NCBI GenBank assembly: GCA_036365145.1
Contig: JAEOAD010000026.1
Span: forward strand, 4,426,001-4,490,000
Direction of reading: 5' to 3'
DNA length: 64,000 nucleotides
From: Orientallactaga sibirica
Taxonomy: Eukaryota; Chordata; Mammalia; Rodentia; Dipodidae
The position numbers were made by a program, and so were the translations under genes. Under the pieces are notes generated by a model. That model was not told the origin of the DNA and did not search any database. It saw only the letters and a list, made by a program, of their open reading frames with translations. The first letter of the stretch is position 1, and each line of letters opens with the position of its first letter. Shown piece after piece: positions 22,649-33,468 of this stretch.

Positions 22649-23007
22649 GTCATAATGCTTTCTGACGAGACTCAGTGGTAACTATGATGTCTGACTTTCA
22701 ATATTTTTCTTGTCTGGCAATTGTTTCCTATGACCTGTTCCCCCTACGCCAGCCTCTGCTGTTGTCACTTGTGAACCTGTGATCCCTCTGATTTGTTCCT
22801 TGTGTGTGACATGAGTGAGGGTTGAGGGTCACTCCCCACCCCACCCCACCCCGCAGTTGTTGAAAAGGCTTTTGTTTTTGTTTTTCCGTTGTGTTGTTTC
22901 CGTGTCTTTGTCAAAAGTCAGATGACCATGTAAGTGTGGGTCTACCTCTGGGCTCCTCTTCTGCTCGTGTCAGTTACAATGTACTATTCTGTCACCCCTT
23001 GCTTGTT

Positions 23008-23120
23008 TCTTTGTTTTGAGACAAAGCCTCACTGTGGAGCACAGGCAGGCCTGGACTCCCAACCCTGTGTCTGCCTCTTGAGGGCTGGGCTTCCGAGCGA
23101 CACTGCCTTGATTATCCAGG
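23008..23120 (-). mobile_element. very degenerate B1-like SINE
   Basis: TTTTGAGACAAAGCCTCACT and TCTGCCTCTTGAGGGCTGG keep B1 order only loosely. It lies inside L1-like sequence. Confidence 0.4.
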
Positions 23121-23277
23121 TAGTGTGCACTCCTCAACTGTAATTTCCTTTCTCAATACTGCTTTGAGGATTCTGGGTCAAAGGCCAGCAGTCTTTTATT
23201 TGAAGGGACAGGCACCAAGCATTTGGGGTGTGGTGGGCATATGGATTCTGTCATAATTGCTCAGAGCTGCTGCTGTG

Positions 23278-23326
23278 GCATAAGCAGGTGAGCACCTTTA
23301 ACCACTGAGCCATCCCCACAGCTTAG
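23278..23326 (-). mobile_element. tRNA-SINE 5' fragment
   Basis: Only the tRNA part remains (GAGCACCTTTAACCACTGAG, CCATCCCCACAGC). Confidence 0.55.
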
Positions 23327-23601
23327 GAATTTAATTTTTATAACAGTCATAGGACCATCCCTACTTCATTCAATCTGGTCTTGGTTTTGGTCAAATAAAA
23401 ATTTCAAGGAATTTCCATTTCATCTTAGGTGGACAATGTATTGTGAAAGTTCATAACATTCTATTACCCTTGTGATGCTATACAGTCTGGGCGTGAATGC
23501 TCCCATCAGCCCCTACGGTCATATCCCATCTCCCCCTTTGTGCTGCTCATCTCACTAAGCTCTCTTTGTAAATGCCATATAAAATCTTTTTGTTTGTGTA
23601 A

Positions 23602-23803
23602 CATTTTATATACTTTTTATGTGAGAACGCAAGCGAGGGAGAGAGAGAAAGAGAATTGGCATGCCAGGGCCTCCTGCCACTGCATTCGAACTCTAGATGC
23701 CTGTGCCACCTAGTGCGTATATGTGATCTTGCTCGCTTTTGTCACCTTGTGCATCTGACTTATGTGGGCAAGGGACTTAACCACTAAGCAATCTCTCCAG
23801 CAT
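23602..23803 (-). mobile_element. intermediate-form tRNA-SINE
   Basis: The extra segment CACCTAGTGCGTATATGTG groups it with the 14523 and 36088 copies. The part just before AAGGGACTTAACCACTAAG is deleted. Confidence 0.8.
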
Positions 23804-23812
23804 GTCATATAC

Positions 23813-24018
23813 TTTAAACAATATTTTATTTGTATTTATTTGAGAGAGAGAGGCAGATAGAGAAAGAGAGAGGGAGAGAGAGAGAATGGGTATGCCAGGA
23901 CCTTTGCAAATGAACCCCAAAGGCATGCACCACCTTGTGCATCTGGCTTAAGTGGGTCCTGAGGAATCCAACCTGGGTCCACAGGCTTTGCAGACAAGCT
24001 AAAACATGTCTCCAGCCT
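23813..24018 (-). mobile_element. short tRNA-SINE
   Basis: It runs from TTTAAACAATATTTTATTTG to ACATGTCTCCAGCC, with a small deletion in the tRNA part. Confidence 0.8.
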
Positions 24019-24635
24019 TCATATACTTAAAAAAAAAAAAAAGATTAAACGAGCCTTTCTCTTCCCCTTTTGTTCTCTATCCTGATTTCTTTATTCCTCC
24101 CTGAAGACTAACCTTCCTGTCTGGATACTTCCCCTCGGCCTGAAGAAGTGGCGCTTCCCTCAGAGTGGATCTTCTGACAAGAAGTAACCTCAGCTCCCTT
24201 TTATCTAAAAACATCTTGACTTTGCTTTCATTCCTCAAAGATTCTTTAGCTGTTTGCAGAATTTGCAGTCAACAGTTTTTCCCTTCATCACTTTAAAGAC
24301 GTCCCTACTGCGCCCTGCCTGATGACAGACCAGCAGCCGCCTCAGCCCGTCCCCTCTGTGTCAAGTGCTGATGCCTCGAGCTGCTTTCAAGATTTTTTAA
24401 ACCTTGTTTATACACATTTGGCTATGATGTGCCAAAGCACAGAGTAGTTTTTTGTATTTATTCTTGGGGTTCTTTGAGCTTCTTGAATTTTTAAACATTC
24501 TGTCTTTCACCATTTTGGGGAATAGTTAGGCTATTATTTCTTCTACTGTTTACTCTGCCTTGATCACACTCTCCTTTTTTATTAGACTCGAATTACATGC
24601 ATATTAGATCTTTTTGTGTCCTTGTTGCATGTGCA

Positions 24636-24710
24636 TGGCATGCGTGTGTGTGGGTGGGTGGTGCAGTATGCAGGTGCACATGCACTTGTGTGTGCATGCA
24701 CAGAGGTCAG
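24636..24710. repeat. GT-rich alternating repeat
   Basis: GCGTGTGTGTGGGTGGGTGG and GTGTGTGCATGCACAGAG make up an imperfect TG tract. Confidence 0.7.
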
Positions 24711-24795
24711 TGTTGGGTAAGTCTTCCTTCCTTCATTACTGTCAAATCTTCTTCTTTTTTTTTTTTAAGAGAAAGGTAGGATGGCACCTAGCCTT

Positions 24796-25035
24796 TTAAA
24801 ATTTTTTTAAAATTTATTTATTTTATTTATTTGAGAGCAACAGACAGACAAAGAGGCAGAGGCAGATAGAGAGAGAATGGGCACACCAGGGCCTCCAGCC
24901 ACTGCAAACAAACTCCAGATGCATGTGCCACCTTGTGCATCTGGCTTAGGTGGGTCCTGGAGAATCGAGCCTCGAACCACAGTCCTTGGGCTTCATAGGC
25001 AAGTACTTAACCACTAAGCCATCTCTCCAGCCCAA
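24796..25035 (-). mobile_element. short tRNA-SINE
   Basis: The body is typical and ends AAGCCATCTCTCCAGCCC. A few bases near the D-loop part are lost. Confidence 0.86.
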
Positions 25036-25393
25036 ATCTTATTCTTTGAGACAAGATGTCTCACTGAACCTGGAGCTTTGGTTAGCCAGTAAGAACCTAG
25101 GGATCCTGGGTCATAGGGATATGAATGCATTCTTGTGCTTGAATGGAAGCAACTTACATAATGAGATAGCTTCCCACCCATGCTAGATTTTCTGACTCTC
25201 TCCTGCAAAGCTACGAGGCTCTTTTTTTTTTTTTTTTTCTCTCTTTGCTCTTAGGAAATATATTCCATTGGCCTCTTGTTGGCTTGTTCCTTTGCTGTTA
25301 AGCCTGGCCTGAGAATTTTCAAGGTATGTTTTATAGTTTTAGAACTCTTCATTGTGTTGTTTTTAGAGGTTTCTAGTTCTCCAATGAAGTGGG

Positions 25394-25564
25394 TTTTTTG
25401 TTTGTTTGTTTTGTTGTTTGTTTTTTCGAGGTAGGTTCTTGCTCTAGCCCAGGCTGACCTGGAATTTACTCTGTAGTCCCAGGCTGGCCTTGAACTCACG
25501 GCAATCCTCCTACTTCTGCCTCCTGAGTGCTGGGATTAAAGGTGTGTGCTATTACATCCGGCTG
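25394..25564 (-). mobile_element. B1-like SINE
   Basis: It runs from a GTTT-repeat tail to GCTATTACATCCGGC. Confidence 0.86.
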
Positions 25565-25769
25565 ATGAAGTGTTTTTATAGTTTGTATTCATTGTAAACA
25601 CAGCTCACTAAGCATGGAGACCTTTCTCTGCAATGTACAACCTCTGAGTCATAACTGACTATGATTTCCTGACTCTGTAATTCAAATAATTTTGCAGTGT
25701 GTTATATACACTATGAAAGTTATCATGGATTCTGTTATATTCCTCCAAAAAGTACTGGTTTTCTTTTGC

Positions 25770-25991
25770 TTAAAAAATATTTTATTTATTTGAGAGAGAC
25801 AGGGAGAGAGAAAGAGGCAGGCAGGCAGAGTGACAGAGATACAGATAGATAGAGGCATGCCAGGGCCTCCAGCCACTGCAAACAAAGTGCAGACACATGT
25901 GCCACCGGCTTACGTGGGTACTGGGGAATCGAACCTGTGTCCTTAGGCTTTGCAGGCAAGCGCCTTAACCATTAAGCCATCTCTCCAGCAC
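25770..25991 (-). mobile_element. short tRNA-SINE
   Basis: The tail has GGCAGGCAGGCAG and GATAGATAGA runs. The body lacks the TTGTGCATCT word. Confidence 0.85.
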
Positions 25992-26267
25992 TTTTTTTCT
26001 TTCTCAGAGCAAGCAGTTAACTTGATTGGACTTAAGTAGGAGATGTGCTTTCCTGAGTAGGAACTCAAATTTCAATTTTGTTTTCATATCTTTAGCTAAG
26101 ATGTGCTGTGTGTTTGTTACTCAGTGGTCAGCTGGAGATTCAGACTGAGAATGCTCAGAGTCTGGCTTCCCACTTGTCTGGGATCTTCCACCCCCACCAT
26201 TCATGACCCTCATTTTCCAGAGCTGTGGTTTCCCTTAAACACTGCCACCTGTTTCTTTTTCTTCTTT

Positions 26268-26458
26268 TAAAAAATATTTTATTTATTTAAAAGAAAGAGA
26301 AAGAGAGAGAGAGAATATGGACCAGGGCCTCCAGCTACTGCAAGCAAATCTCCAGATACACGTGCTACCTTGTGCATCTGGCTTATGTGGGACCTAGAGA
26401 ATCGAACCTGGATCCTTAGGCTTTGCAGCCTTGACCGCTAAGCCATCTCTCTAGCCCA
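26268..26458 (-). mobile_element. short tRNA-SINE
   Basis: It runs from AAAATATTTTATTTATTTA to AAGCCATCTCTCTAGCCC, with a small deletion near GCAGCCTTGACC. Confidence 0.84.
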
Positions 26459-27604
26459 TGCCACCTGTTTCTTTAGACTAGAAAGGCTGCAGTTTTCTAC
26501 AGGAATCTCAAGTGACAAGTGTGGCCATGGTATGTTTTGACCTTGAGCTAGAAGCCATGAAAGTGGCCCGCCCCCTCTTCACTCCCCTCTTCCCTGTCTG
26601 ATGGCCTACACTGACTCTTGAGCATATCTGGGAAGCTGACATTCTGTCCCCAGAGTTCTTAGCTGTGATATATTTTTTCCTTCTGGAAACTGTGCTGGAA
26701 AGACCCTGTCAGCACAGTGAAGTGGTCCACTGGCTGCACAATGCTCTGTGGCATGCACCCCGGATGGCCTAATTGCACTGCAGCTCAGCTCACAGCCACA
26801 TAACTGACATGGCCCAGAGCGTGGTGTGTTCTCCATAGTTCTGAGACACAGAAGGAGTCAATGTCTAGCAAAAGCCAAGAGGCTGGCTGGTGGCCCTGGT
26901 GTGTGAGCAGTTGGCAGAAGGGCACAGTCGGGGAGACAGGGTGAGTGCTGAGGAGGGCTGGGCAGGAACGAGTGCACACAGGTGTGCTCAGGACAAACAG
27001 GAGAGAAGTGCTTGATGGTGGTGGTGGTGGATTCTTGTGCCCACGCTGGGTTTGGACTGTGAAGAGACTAGGATTGGGGAACCTGCTTTAGTGTCCTATT
27101 TGATTCAGATCTGATGCCACTACAGCTTTAACGGCCCAAGGAGCCCGGATAAGCATGGTTGGGACGAATGTGGAAGAGCTGCCATGTGCTCAACTTCTCT
27201 GTGGAAAGAGGGCAGCACAAGACTGGGGGTCCTTTTACATCTGCGCTGTAAGGCTGCTCCTCGTGTCCAGGACTCCGTGTCTGTGGGTTTGCTGCTTGGG
27301 GAGGCTGATGGTATTGCTGACACACAGGTCCAAAGGGGAAGAATGACTTCAGGCTTGGATGAAGTTTCCAGTGACCTTCGGGCCTCCAGCTTCAAACCTC
27401 CAGTTCTGCTTTGGAGAGTGATTTCATGATCACATGGTTCTGTTCTGATGAGGATCTGTGTTACTGCTGTGCTTTCAACTCAATGCCAGAGCCTGAAACA
27501 GGAGCTAAGGTTGGGAGTTTAAGTCACCTTCCACGGTATTTAACAGAGTCCCACACGGAGTTTGTGTCATCATTTTAGTAAGTGCTAAGATGAAAAGTCA
27601 CATG
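26459..27604. other. unique intronic sequence
   Basis: No gene recognised. A short GGT run lies at 27016-27030. Overlapping frames at 27120-27430 on both strands have no family match. Confidence 0.55.
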
Positions 27605-27708
27605 AGCCAGGCCTGGCAGGGCATGCCTGAGACCCAGCACTCGGGAGGCTTTCTTGGGCAGCCAGCATGGGGCCACACAGTGAGAGCTTGTCTAAAAACA
27701 ATGCTGGG
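27605..27708 (+). mobile_element. degenerate B1-like SINE
   Basis: AGACCCAGCACTCGGGAGGC and GTGAGAGCTTGTCTAAAAAC are retained around a deletion. Confidence 0.5.
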
Positions 27709-27747
27709 GAGAGACGGCTTGCTACACAAGCATGAAGATCTGAGGTG

Positions 27748-27906
27748 TTTTGTTTGTTTATTTGTTTTTCCAGGTAGGGTCTCGCTCTAGCCCATGCTGA
27801 CCTGGAATTTACTATGTAGTTTCAGGCTGGCCTTGAACTCACAGCAGTCCTCCTATCTCTGCCTCCAAAGTGCTGGGATTAAAGGTGTGTGCCATCACAC
27901 CTGGCT
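27748..27906 (-). mobile_element. B1-like SINE
   Basis: It runs from GTTTATTTGTTTTTCCAGG to CATCACACCTGGC. Confidence 0.87.
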
Positions 27907-27939
27907 AAGATCTGAATTTGATATCCAGAAACCACATAA

Positions 27940-28040
27940 AAAGCTGGGCATGGCTACCAAACCCATAACCACAGAGCTGAGTGGATCTGAGACAGACAGG
28001 AGGCTCCTTGGTCAGCCAGTCTAATTCCAAAACAGGGACA
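27940..28040 (+). mobile_element. possible old SINE relic
   Basis: AAAAGCTGGGCATGGCTACC followed by AACCACAGAGCTGAG and GTCAGCCAGTCTAA resembles an old B1/B4 body, too degraded to classify. Confidence 0.3.
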
Positions 28041-28245
28041 GGCTGGAGAGATTGCTCAGTGGTTAAGGAGCTTGCTTGCAAAGCCTAAAGGCCTGGGTTC
28101 AAATTCCCCAGTATCCAGGTAACGCCAGATGCACAGAGAGGCGCATGCATCTGGAGTTCTTTGGCAGCAGCAGGAGGTCCTGGTGTGCCCCCTTCTCTCT
28201 CTCTCTCTCTCTCTCTGCTTGCAAATAAATAAAAATATTTAAAGG
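28041..28245 (+). mobile_element. short tRNA-SINE
   Basis: The 5' end is GGCTGGAGAGATTGCTCAG. The tail is (CT)n, TGCTTGCAAATAAATAAAAA. Confidence 0.87.
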
Positions 28246-28359
28246 TAACAGCTGCAGTCAGGAGAGACTGTCTCAGGGAAATAAAGAGGAAATCAATAGA
28301 GGAGGACACATGTGCATACATAACGTGCGCAATCACAATAATAATTATTATTTCTTTTT

Positions 28360-28523
28360 GTTTAAAATTTTTTTTCCATGCCAGGGTCTTGAGCCGCTGC
28401 AAACGAACTTCAACGCGTGCACCACTTTGTGCAACTGGCTTGATGTGGGTCCTGGGGACTTGAACCTGGGTTGTTAGACTTTGCAGGAAAGTGCTTTAAC
28501 CACTGCGACATTTCTCCAGCCCC
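28360..28523 (-). mobile_element. short tRNA-SINE, tail truncated
   Basis: It starts at TTCCATGCCAGGGTCTTGAG and ends GCGACATTTCTCCAGCCCC. Confidence 0.8.
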
Positions 28524-28992
28524 ACATTAGTTATTTTTAAAGATTCATATGTATTTGCTGGATCTTTAAACAGACAAGATACCTATGGGGATGCAAACAA
28601 CCGCTTCTGCTCTGGTTGCCGGGCCTGGGAAGGCAGCACTGCCTGGCAGAAGGGGCACACATCTGCATGTGAGTGCCATCCCACCACCTTCCAGCTGTAC
28701 GTCTGAGGGGGCTCACTTCCTCTCTTTGTACCATGGCTCACACTGTTTATTGGATCCATGCCATCTGCTTTACAAGGCTGATGTGGCTTCACCAGTGAAT
28801 GAAAACACTGCGCATGCCTGGTGCACAGAGGGCCTCAGAGGTCAGTTGTGATGCCATGTTGGCCAGTGTTCTGTAACAGCCTTCACAGCACTTCTCTTTT
28901 GGGTGGTTTCTTAAAGATGAGTGCTCAAAGCATCTCTAAGAGGAGAACAGATTCCATTTACAACTGAAGATATGTCGCAGTGAAGAATCCCT
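28524..28992. other. unique intronic sequence
   Basis: No repeat or coding signal recognised. Confidence 0.5.
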
Positions 28993-29204
28993 TGACCTGG
29001 TTCGATTCCCAAGTACCTAGGTAAAGCCAGATGCACAAAGGGGTGCATGTGTCTTGGGGTCAATTCCCCAGTATCCAGGTAAAGCCAGATGCACAAAGTG
29101 CAACATGCATCCAGAGTTCATATGCAGCAGCTAGAGGCCCTGATGTGCCCATTCTTTGCTTAAACATAAATAAATGAATAAATAAATAAATAAATTAAAA
29201 AATT
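28993..29204 (+). mobile_element. short tRNA-SINE with duplicated middle
   Basis: The segment with CCCCAGTATCCAGGTAAAGC occurs twice in tandem (about 28998-29046 and 29055-29102). The 5' end is missing. The tail is (AAAT)n. Confidence 0.8.
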
Positions 29205-29205
29205 T

Positions 29206-29442
29206 GGGGGCTGGGAAGATGGCTCAGTGGTTAAGGCATTTGTTTGCAAAGCTTAACAACCAGGGTTTGATTCCCCAGTTCCCACATAGAGCCAGGTGCA
29301 CAAAGTGGTACATGCATTTGGAGTTCATTTGCAGTGGCTGGAGGCTTGCCAGGCCCCTTTTATTCTGTCTGTTTGTATCTGTCTGTCTGTCTGTCTGTCT
29401 GTCTGACTCTGCTTGCAAATAAATTAAAAAAATTTTTTTAAA
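29206..29442 (+). mobile_element. short tRNA-SINE with (GTCT)n tail
   Basis: GGGGGCTGGGAAGATGGCTC marks the 5' end. The usual CT run has become TGTCTGTCTGTCTGTCTG at about 29374-29404. Confidence 0.86.
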
Positions 29443-29587
29443 GTATCCCCTGCACTCAGGATGGCTGCACTGGAAAGGGGTGGGGTCCCAGGGAAGGGCT
29501 TGGCCCTGCCACTCTTGTCTGTTTACTTCATACCTGTTTTTTTTTCTTTTTCTTTTTCAACTTTTAAATTAAATTTAAATTTTATTT

Positions 29588-29733
29588 TTAGTTTTTTGAG
29601 GTAGGGTCTCCCTCTAGCTCAGGCTGACCTGGAATTCACTTTGTAGTCTCAGGGTGGCCTTAAACTCATGGCGATCCTCCTACCTCTGCCTCCCGAGTGC
29701 TGGGATTAAAGGCGTGCGCCACCACGCCTGGCT
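29588..29733 (-). mobile_element. B1-like SINE
   Basis: It runs from AGTTTTTTGAGGTAGGG to CACCACGCCTGGC. Confidence 0.9.
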
Positions 29734-29734
29734 A

Positions 29735-29930
29735 TGATTATTTTAATTTTGAGAGAGAGAAAGAGAGAGACAAGGAGGAATGGGTGTGCCAGGGCTTCTA
29801 GCCACTACAAACAAACTCAGTCACATGCACTACCTTGTGCATCTGGCTTATGTGGGTACTGGGGAATAGAACTTGGGTCCTTAGGCTTCGCAGGCAAGCA
29901 CCTTAACTGCTAAGCCATCTCTCGAGCACA
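29735..29930 (-). mobile_element. short tRNA-SINE
   Basis: It directly abuts the B1 and ends AAGCCATCTCTCGAGCAC. Confidence 0.85.
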
Positions 29931-30954
29931 GATGTGTCATTTCGATACATTACACGGAGGAATGCGTGATCTTCTCTGAGGCACCCCAGAAGTCAGCAAG
30001 GCCACTTGTATGCAGGCCTCAGCCCCAGCTGCTGAGCTCCTCTGGTCAGAAGGACAGACTGATCACACTGGACTGTGTCCTCCTGGCAAGTCAGCACCCA
30101 CACACGTTCTCCCAAAGTGGCATGTGACACTCCCCATCAAGATGACAGCCTGCCACAGAAGGAAGTGGACCTGTGGGCACCGATGTGAGTCCTGTGTGTT
30201 CTGTGTCACAGCTCAGCCTTCACTTCCCTCTCCAGCAGTGGAGTGTAGGCGCCGAGGTCACTGGGCGGCTTTAACCTGAGGGGAGCCATTCTGCCGTAAC
30301 ATTATTCTTCATAAAATACTTGGACCAACAAGTGTCAGGCATGCTAACTGTGATCATTTTTACTTAAAAAAAAATACCCTATAAGGTCAAACCATTTAGG
30401 AAAACATGTTTTCTACCATTAGACTGAGCCCGTGAGCTCCTTGGACAGCTCTCAAAGATGGCCCATGTGTCACAGCCCTGTCTGCCCTTCAGGAAAAGGA
30501 GACCATTTTCTTGCTTTATCACTTATTTTTAGTGACCCCATGACACAATTATTTAACTTTCATTCTAAAAGAAAACTGGAGAGAAGAAGAACTGGGTTCA
30601 TTCCTGACAACAGGCTCCCCGTCAGGCTTCAGGGAGGGGAGGGAGGATTTGGTTTGGGACGGTACACAGCTCCAACCTCACTGGGTTGCTGAGGCCGTCC
30701 CACACAGACAGCTTTCTGCCAATACAACTGAAGGCATTATTAGAAAATGGACGTATTTTGTACTTGATTTATTCTTACATTTGCTGGGTCAAATTAAAAT
30801 ATAAATCTTCTGAGTTTTTTCTATAGCCAGGAAGTAAGCCTTCCCCACATGTATACACATTTTTTATTGCTTAAAGGCAGATATAATTAATTTATATTAT
30901 AAATAATGTAAATATGTGTATTTGCTCTAGATTGATTATGGTGGAAATGATAAA
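29931..30954. other. unique intronic sequence
   Basis: The part at 30720-30955 is AT-rich (TAATTAATTTATATTATAAA) and may be L1-derived or regulatory. Nothing can be assigned. Confidence 0.5.
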
Positions 30955-30987
30955 TGAAAGTTGCATATGTCCAAGGTATATGGGGAT

Positions 30988-31139
30988 AATTTTTATTTTT
31001 TCAAGGTAGGGTTTCGCTCTAGTCCAGAATGGCCTGGAACTCACTGTAGAGTCTCAGGCTGGCCTTGAACTCACAGCCATATTCCTACCTTTGCCTCTCG
31101 AGTGCTGGGATTAAAGGCATGCGCCACTACACCTGGCTA
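30988..31139 (-). mobile_element. B1-like SINE
   Basis: It is flanked by similar words, TATGGGGATAA on the left (30980s) and TATGGGGATAG on the right (31139), a likely target-site duplication. Confidence 0.87.
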
Positions 31140-31445
31140 TGGGGATAGTTTGATACATCCATCCATCATGGAATGATGGTCACCACTGGGTGGTTACACA
31201 CCACCACTGTGTGGGCGTGTGGATGCATGGGACACTTGGGATTCATTGTCTTGGCAATTGTCCAAGATGAAGCACCGCGTCACCCATGATGTCACTGTGC
31301 TGCACACTGGGTCTCTAGGATGACTTATCACGCAGAACTGAAGGTGTGTGCCCGGTGATCGACGGCATCCCCACCCCCTCCCTGCAGCCACCATTCCCCT
31401 TGTCTGTGAGTCCAGCTTCTTCAGATTCCACAAGTAAGTGAGCTG
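31140..31445 (-). mobile_element. possible L1 3' fragment
   Basis: TTTGATACATCCATCC, CATCCCCACCCCCTCCCTG and CTTCAGATTCCACAAGTAAG resemble the complement of an L1 3' region. The match is by recall only. Confidence 0.45.
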
Positions 31446-31475
31446 ATGCAGCAGGTTTAAGAAATAGTTCCTTTT

Positions 31476-31679
31476 GAGGTGGAGAAATGGCTTAGTGGTT
31501 AAGGCGCTTGCCTGTGAAGCCTAAGGACCTAGGTTTGATTCCAGATGCACAAGGTGGCGCTTGTGTCTGGAGTTTGTCTGCAATGGTTGGAGGCCCTGGC
31601 ACGCCCATTTTTTTCTTTCTCTCTCTCTCTCCCTGCTTGCAAATAAGTAAATAAATAAATACATAAATAAAATATTTTA
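31476..31679 (+). mobile_element. short tRNA-SINE with internal deletion
   Basis: Box A is ATGGCTTAGTGG. The segment between GGTTTGATTCC and AGATGCACAAGGTGGCGC is deleted. Confidence 0.85.
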
Positions 31680-31825
31680 GCCTGGTGTGGTAGTGCATGT
31701 CTTTATTTAATCCCAGCACTCGGGAGGCGGAGGTAGGAGGATCTCCATGAGTTTGAGGCCACCCTGAAACAACATAGTGAATTCCAGGTCAGCCTGGGCT
31801 AGAGAGAGAACCTACTTCAAACCAC

Positions 31826-31860
<35 letters not shown>
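31680..31860 (+). mobile_element. B1-like SINE with 33-nt A tail
   Basis: It directly follows the preceding SINE tail. The A run at 31827-31859 is the longest in the window and suggests a young insertion. Confidence 0.9.
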
Positions 31861-31862
<2 letters not shown>

Positions 31863-32183
31863 CTTCTTTTTTCTCCCTTAAGATGATGGACCATGTGGAA
31901 TATTTAAGCCCAGAGGCCCAACAAGAAGAGGGCACGGTGGTCTCAAGCTCTCTGAGTGAGTGGGACCACAGATCCTTCATGAATGCAGAATTGCACTGCA
32001 CCCGCTGGCAACAGGCCACAGGGTACATGAGCCACAGTGGCTGCCCCACCCTGGTCCCTTCATACTCCTGGGCCTGTTTCCCATGATGCTTAGCCCTGCA
32101 CTTTCTATCCCATCTGGCTGCTGTCCTCCTCCTGTGTCTCAATTGTGTGGCCATGTGCAGCCTCTGCAGCAACTTGGGCTGTG
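31861..32183. other. unique intronic sequence
   Basis: No feature recognised beyond short open frames. Confidence 0.5.
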
Positions 32184-32243
32184 AGATGGTTAGTTTTCAC
32201 TGCTAACTTGATTGGACCTAGAATCATTTAGGAGATAAATTTC
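32184..32243 (+). mobile_element. old interspersed repeat, 5' part (copy 2)
   Basis: TTTTCACTGCTAACTTGATT corresponds to the 5' words of the 5780 copy. It continues at 32455 after an inserted microsatellite and B1. Confidence 0.55.
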
Positions 32244-32268
32244 TACCTATCTATCTATCCTCTATCTA

Positions 32269-32304
<36 letters not shown>

Positions 32305-32307
32305 TCT
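32244..32307. repeat. (CTAT)n/(CTGT)n microsatellite
   Basis: ATCTATCTGTCTGTCTGTCT and flanking CTAT units. It sits within the old repeat. Confidence 0.92.
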
Positions 32308-32308
32308 T

Positions 32309-32454
32309 GTTTATTTTTTCAAGGTAGGGTCTTCTTGTTCTAGCCCAGGCTGACCTGGAATTCATTAAGTATTCTCAGGGTGACCTCAAAGTCATAATGA
32401 TTCCCTCTGCCTCCCTAGCACTGGGATTAAAGGTGTGCACCACCACACCTGGCC
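32309..32454 (-). mobile_element. B1-like SINE
   Basis: It runs from TTTTTTCAAGGTAGGGTC to ACCACACCTGGCC, inserted in the old repeat. Confidence 0.87.
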
Positions 32455-32748
32455 TCTGAGCATATTTTAAAGGGAGTTTCTAGAGTGGATTAGTTGAGGT
32501 GGGAAGATTCACCATGGGCAGGACCATCTCATGATCTGTGGTCTCAGACTGGATAAAAAGGAGAGAGTGCTGCTCCCTGCTGCTGGACTGTGGATGCAAT
32601 GTGACCAGAGACGTCACGGTCCTGCCTTCCACACCATGGGGGACTGCATGCCCACAAACTATAAGTTGAAATGACTCCGTTCTCCCTTCATCTGCTTCTG
32701 GTTAGGTATTTTGTCTCAGTGACAAGAAAAGTAGTTCATATAAAATTT
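32455..32748 (+). mobile_element. old interspersed repeat, 3' part (copy 2)
   Basis: GGGAGTTTCTAGAGTGGATT, ACTGGATAAAAAGGAG, ATGCAATGTGACCAG and TATTTTGTCTCAGTGACAAG match the other copies in order. Confidence 0.62.
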
Positions 32749-32755
32749 TGGCACT

Positions 32756-32912
32756 AGGCTGGTATGGTGGTGCATGCCTTTAATCCCAGCATTCCAGAGG
32801 TGAAGGTAGGAGGATCTCTGTGAGTTGAGGCCACCCTGACACTACAGAGTGAGTTCCAGGTCAACCTGGGTTAGACCGAGACACTACCTCAAAACAACAA
32901 CAATAAAAAAAT
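32756..32912 (+). mobile_element. B1-like SINE
   Basis: GGCTGGTATGGTGGTGCATG through CTCAAAACAACAACAATAAA. Confidence 0.85.
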
Positions 32913-33247
32913 TTTTTTGGTACCAATTAGTGGGGTGTTGTGATATACCTGACCACGTGGCACTTGTTTATGGGAAGAATGTGGAAAGGTTTGAAATTTT
33001 GGGCTAGAAAAGTCCGAGGATGCTGTAAGCAGCCATTCTGGTGGGAGCGTGGAAGACCACGGTGCTGAGAGAAATATGGACAGTGCTCGGCTCCCGAGGA
33101 TCCCGAGAGGAGTACAGACTAGTGGGACCTGGGACAGGGCCAGTTTGTGTTATATTCTGTCAAAGAATCTGGCTGCATTCTGCCTGTGGCCTGAGAACTT
33201 AAATGAGGCTGGTTTTAAAGTAATGGGCTAATTTCTTTAGTGGAGGA
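32913..33247. other. unique intronic sequence
   Basis: No recognised feature. Confidence 0.5.
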
Positions 33248-33299
33248 ACTCTGCCTCCTGAGTACTGGGATTAAAGGCGTGTCCCACCATGCCCGGCTT
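33248..33299 (-). mobile_element. B1-like SINE, truncated
   Basis: Only the 5' third remains (CTCCTGAGTACTGGGATTAA to CCATGCCCGGCT). Confidence 0.8.
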
Positions 33300-33301
33300 G
33301 C

Positions 33302-33468
33302 TTTTATTTATTTATTTATTTTTTGGTTTTTCGAGGTAGAGTCTCACTCTGACCCAGGCTGGCCTGGAATTAACTATGTAGTCTCAGGGTGGCCTCAAAC
33401 TCACAGCTATCCTCCTACCTCTGCTTCCCAAGTGCTGGGATTAAAGGCGTGCACCCCCACGCCCGGCC
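33302..33468 (-). mobile_element. B1-like SINE
   Basis: It runs from a (TTTA)n tail and GGTTTTTCGAGGTAGAG to CACCCCCACGCCCGGCC. Confidence 0.89.

Larger units (their letters stand above)
20300..26265 (-). mobile_element. ancient L1 fossil broken up by SINEs
   Basis: Unique-looking gaps between SINEs match, in order, the complement of an old mammalian L1 as I recall it. Examples are ACACAATAAAATTCGCATAA (3' end, near 20660), TTCTCTTGGGTAAATGCC (near 21258), TGTTGAAAAGGCTTTTGT (near 22858), AAGGAATTTCCATTTCATC (near 23406) and TTTGGCTATGATGTGCC (near 24417). The L1 sense strand is minus, with its 3' end at the low-coordinate side. It is heavily mutated with no intact frame. The segment beyond about 24040 might be a second copy. 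Confidence 0.55.
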
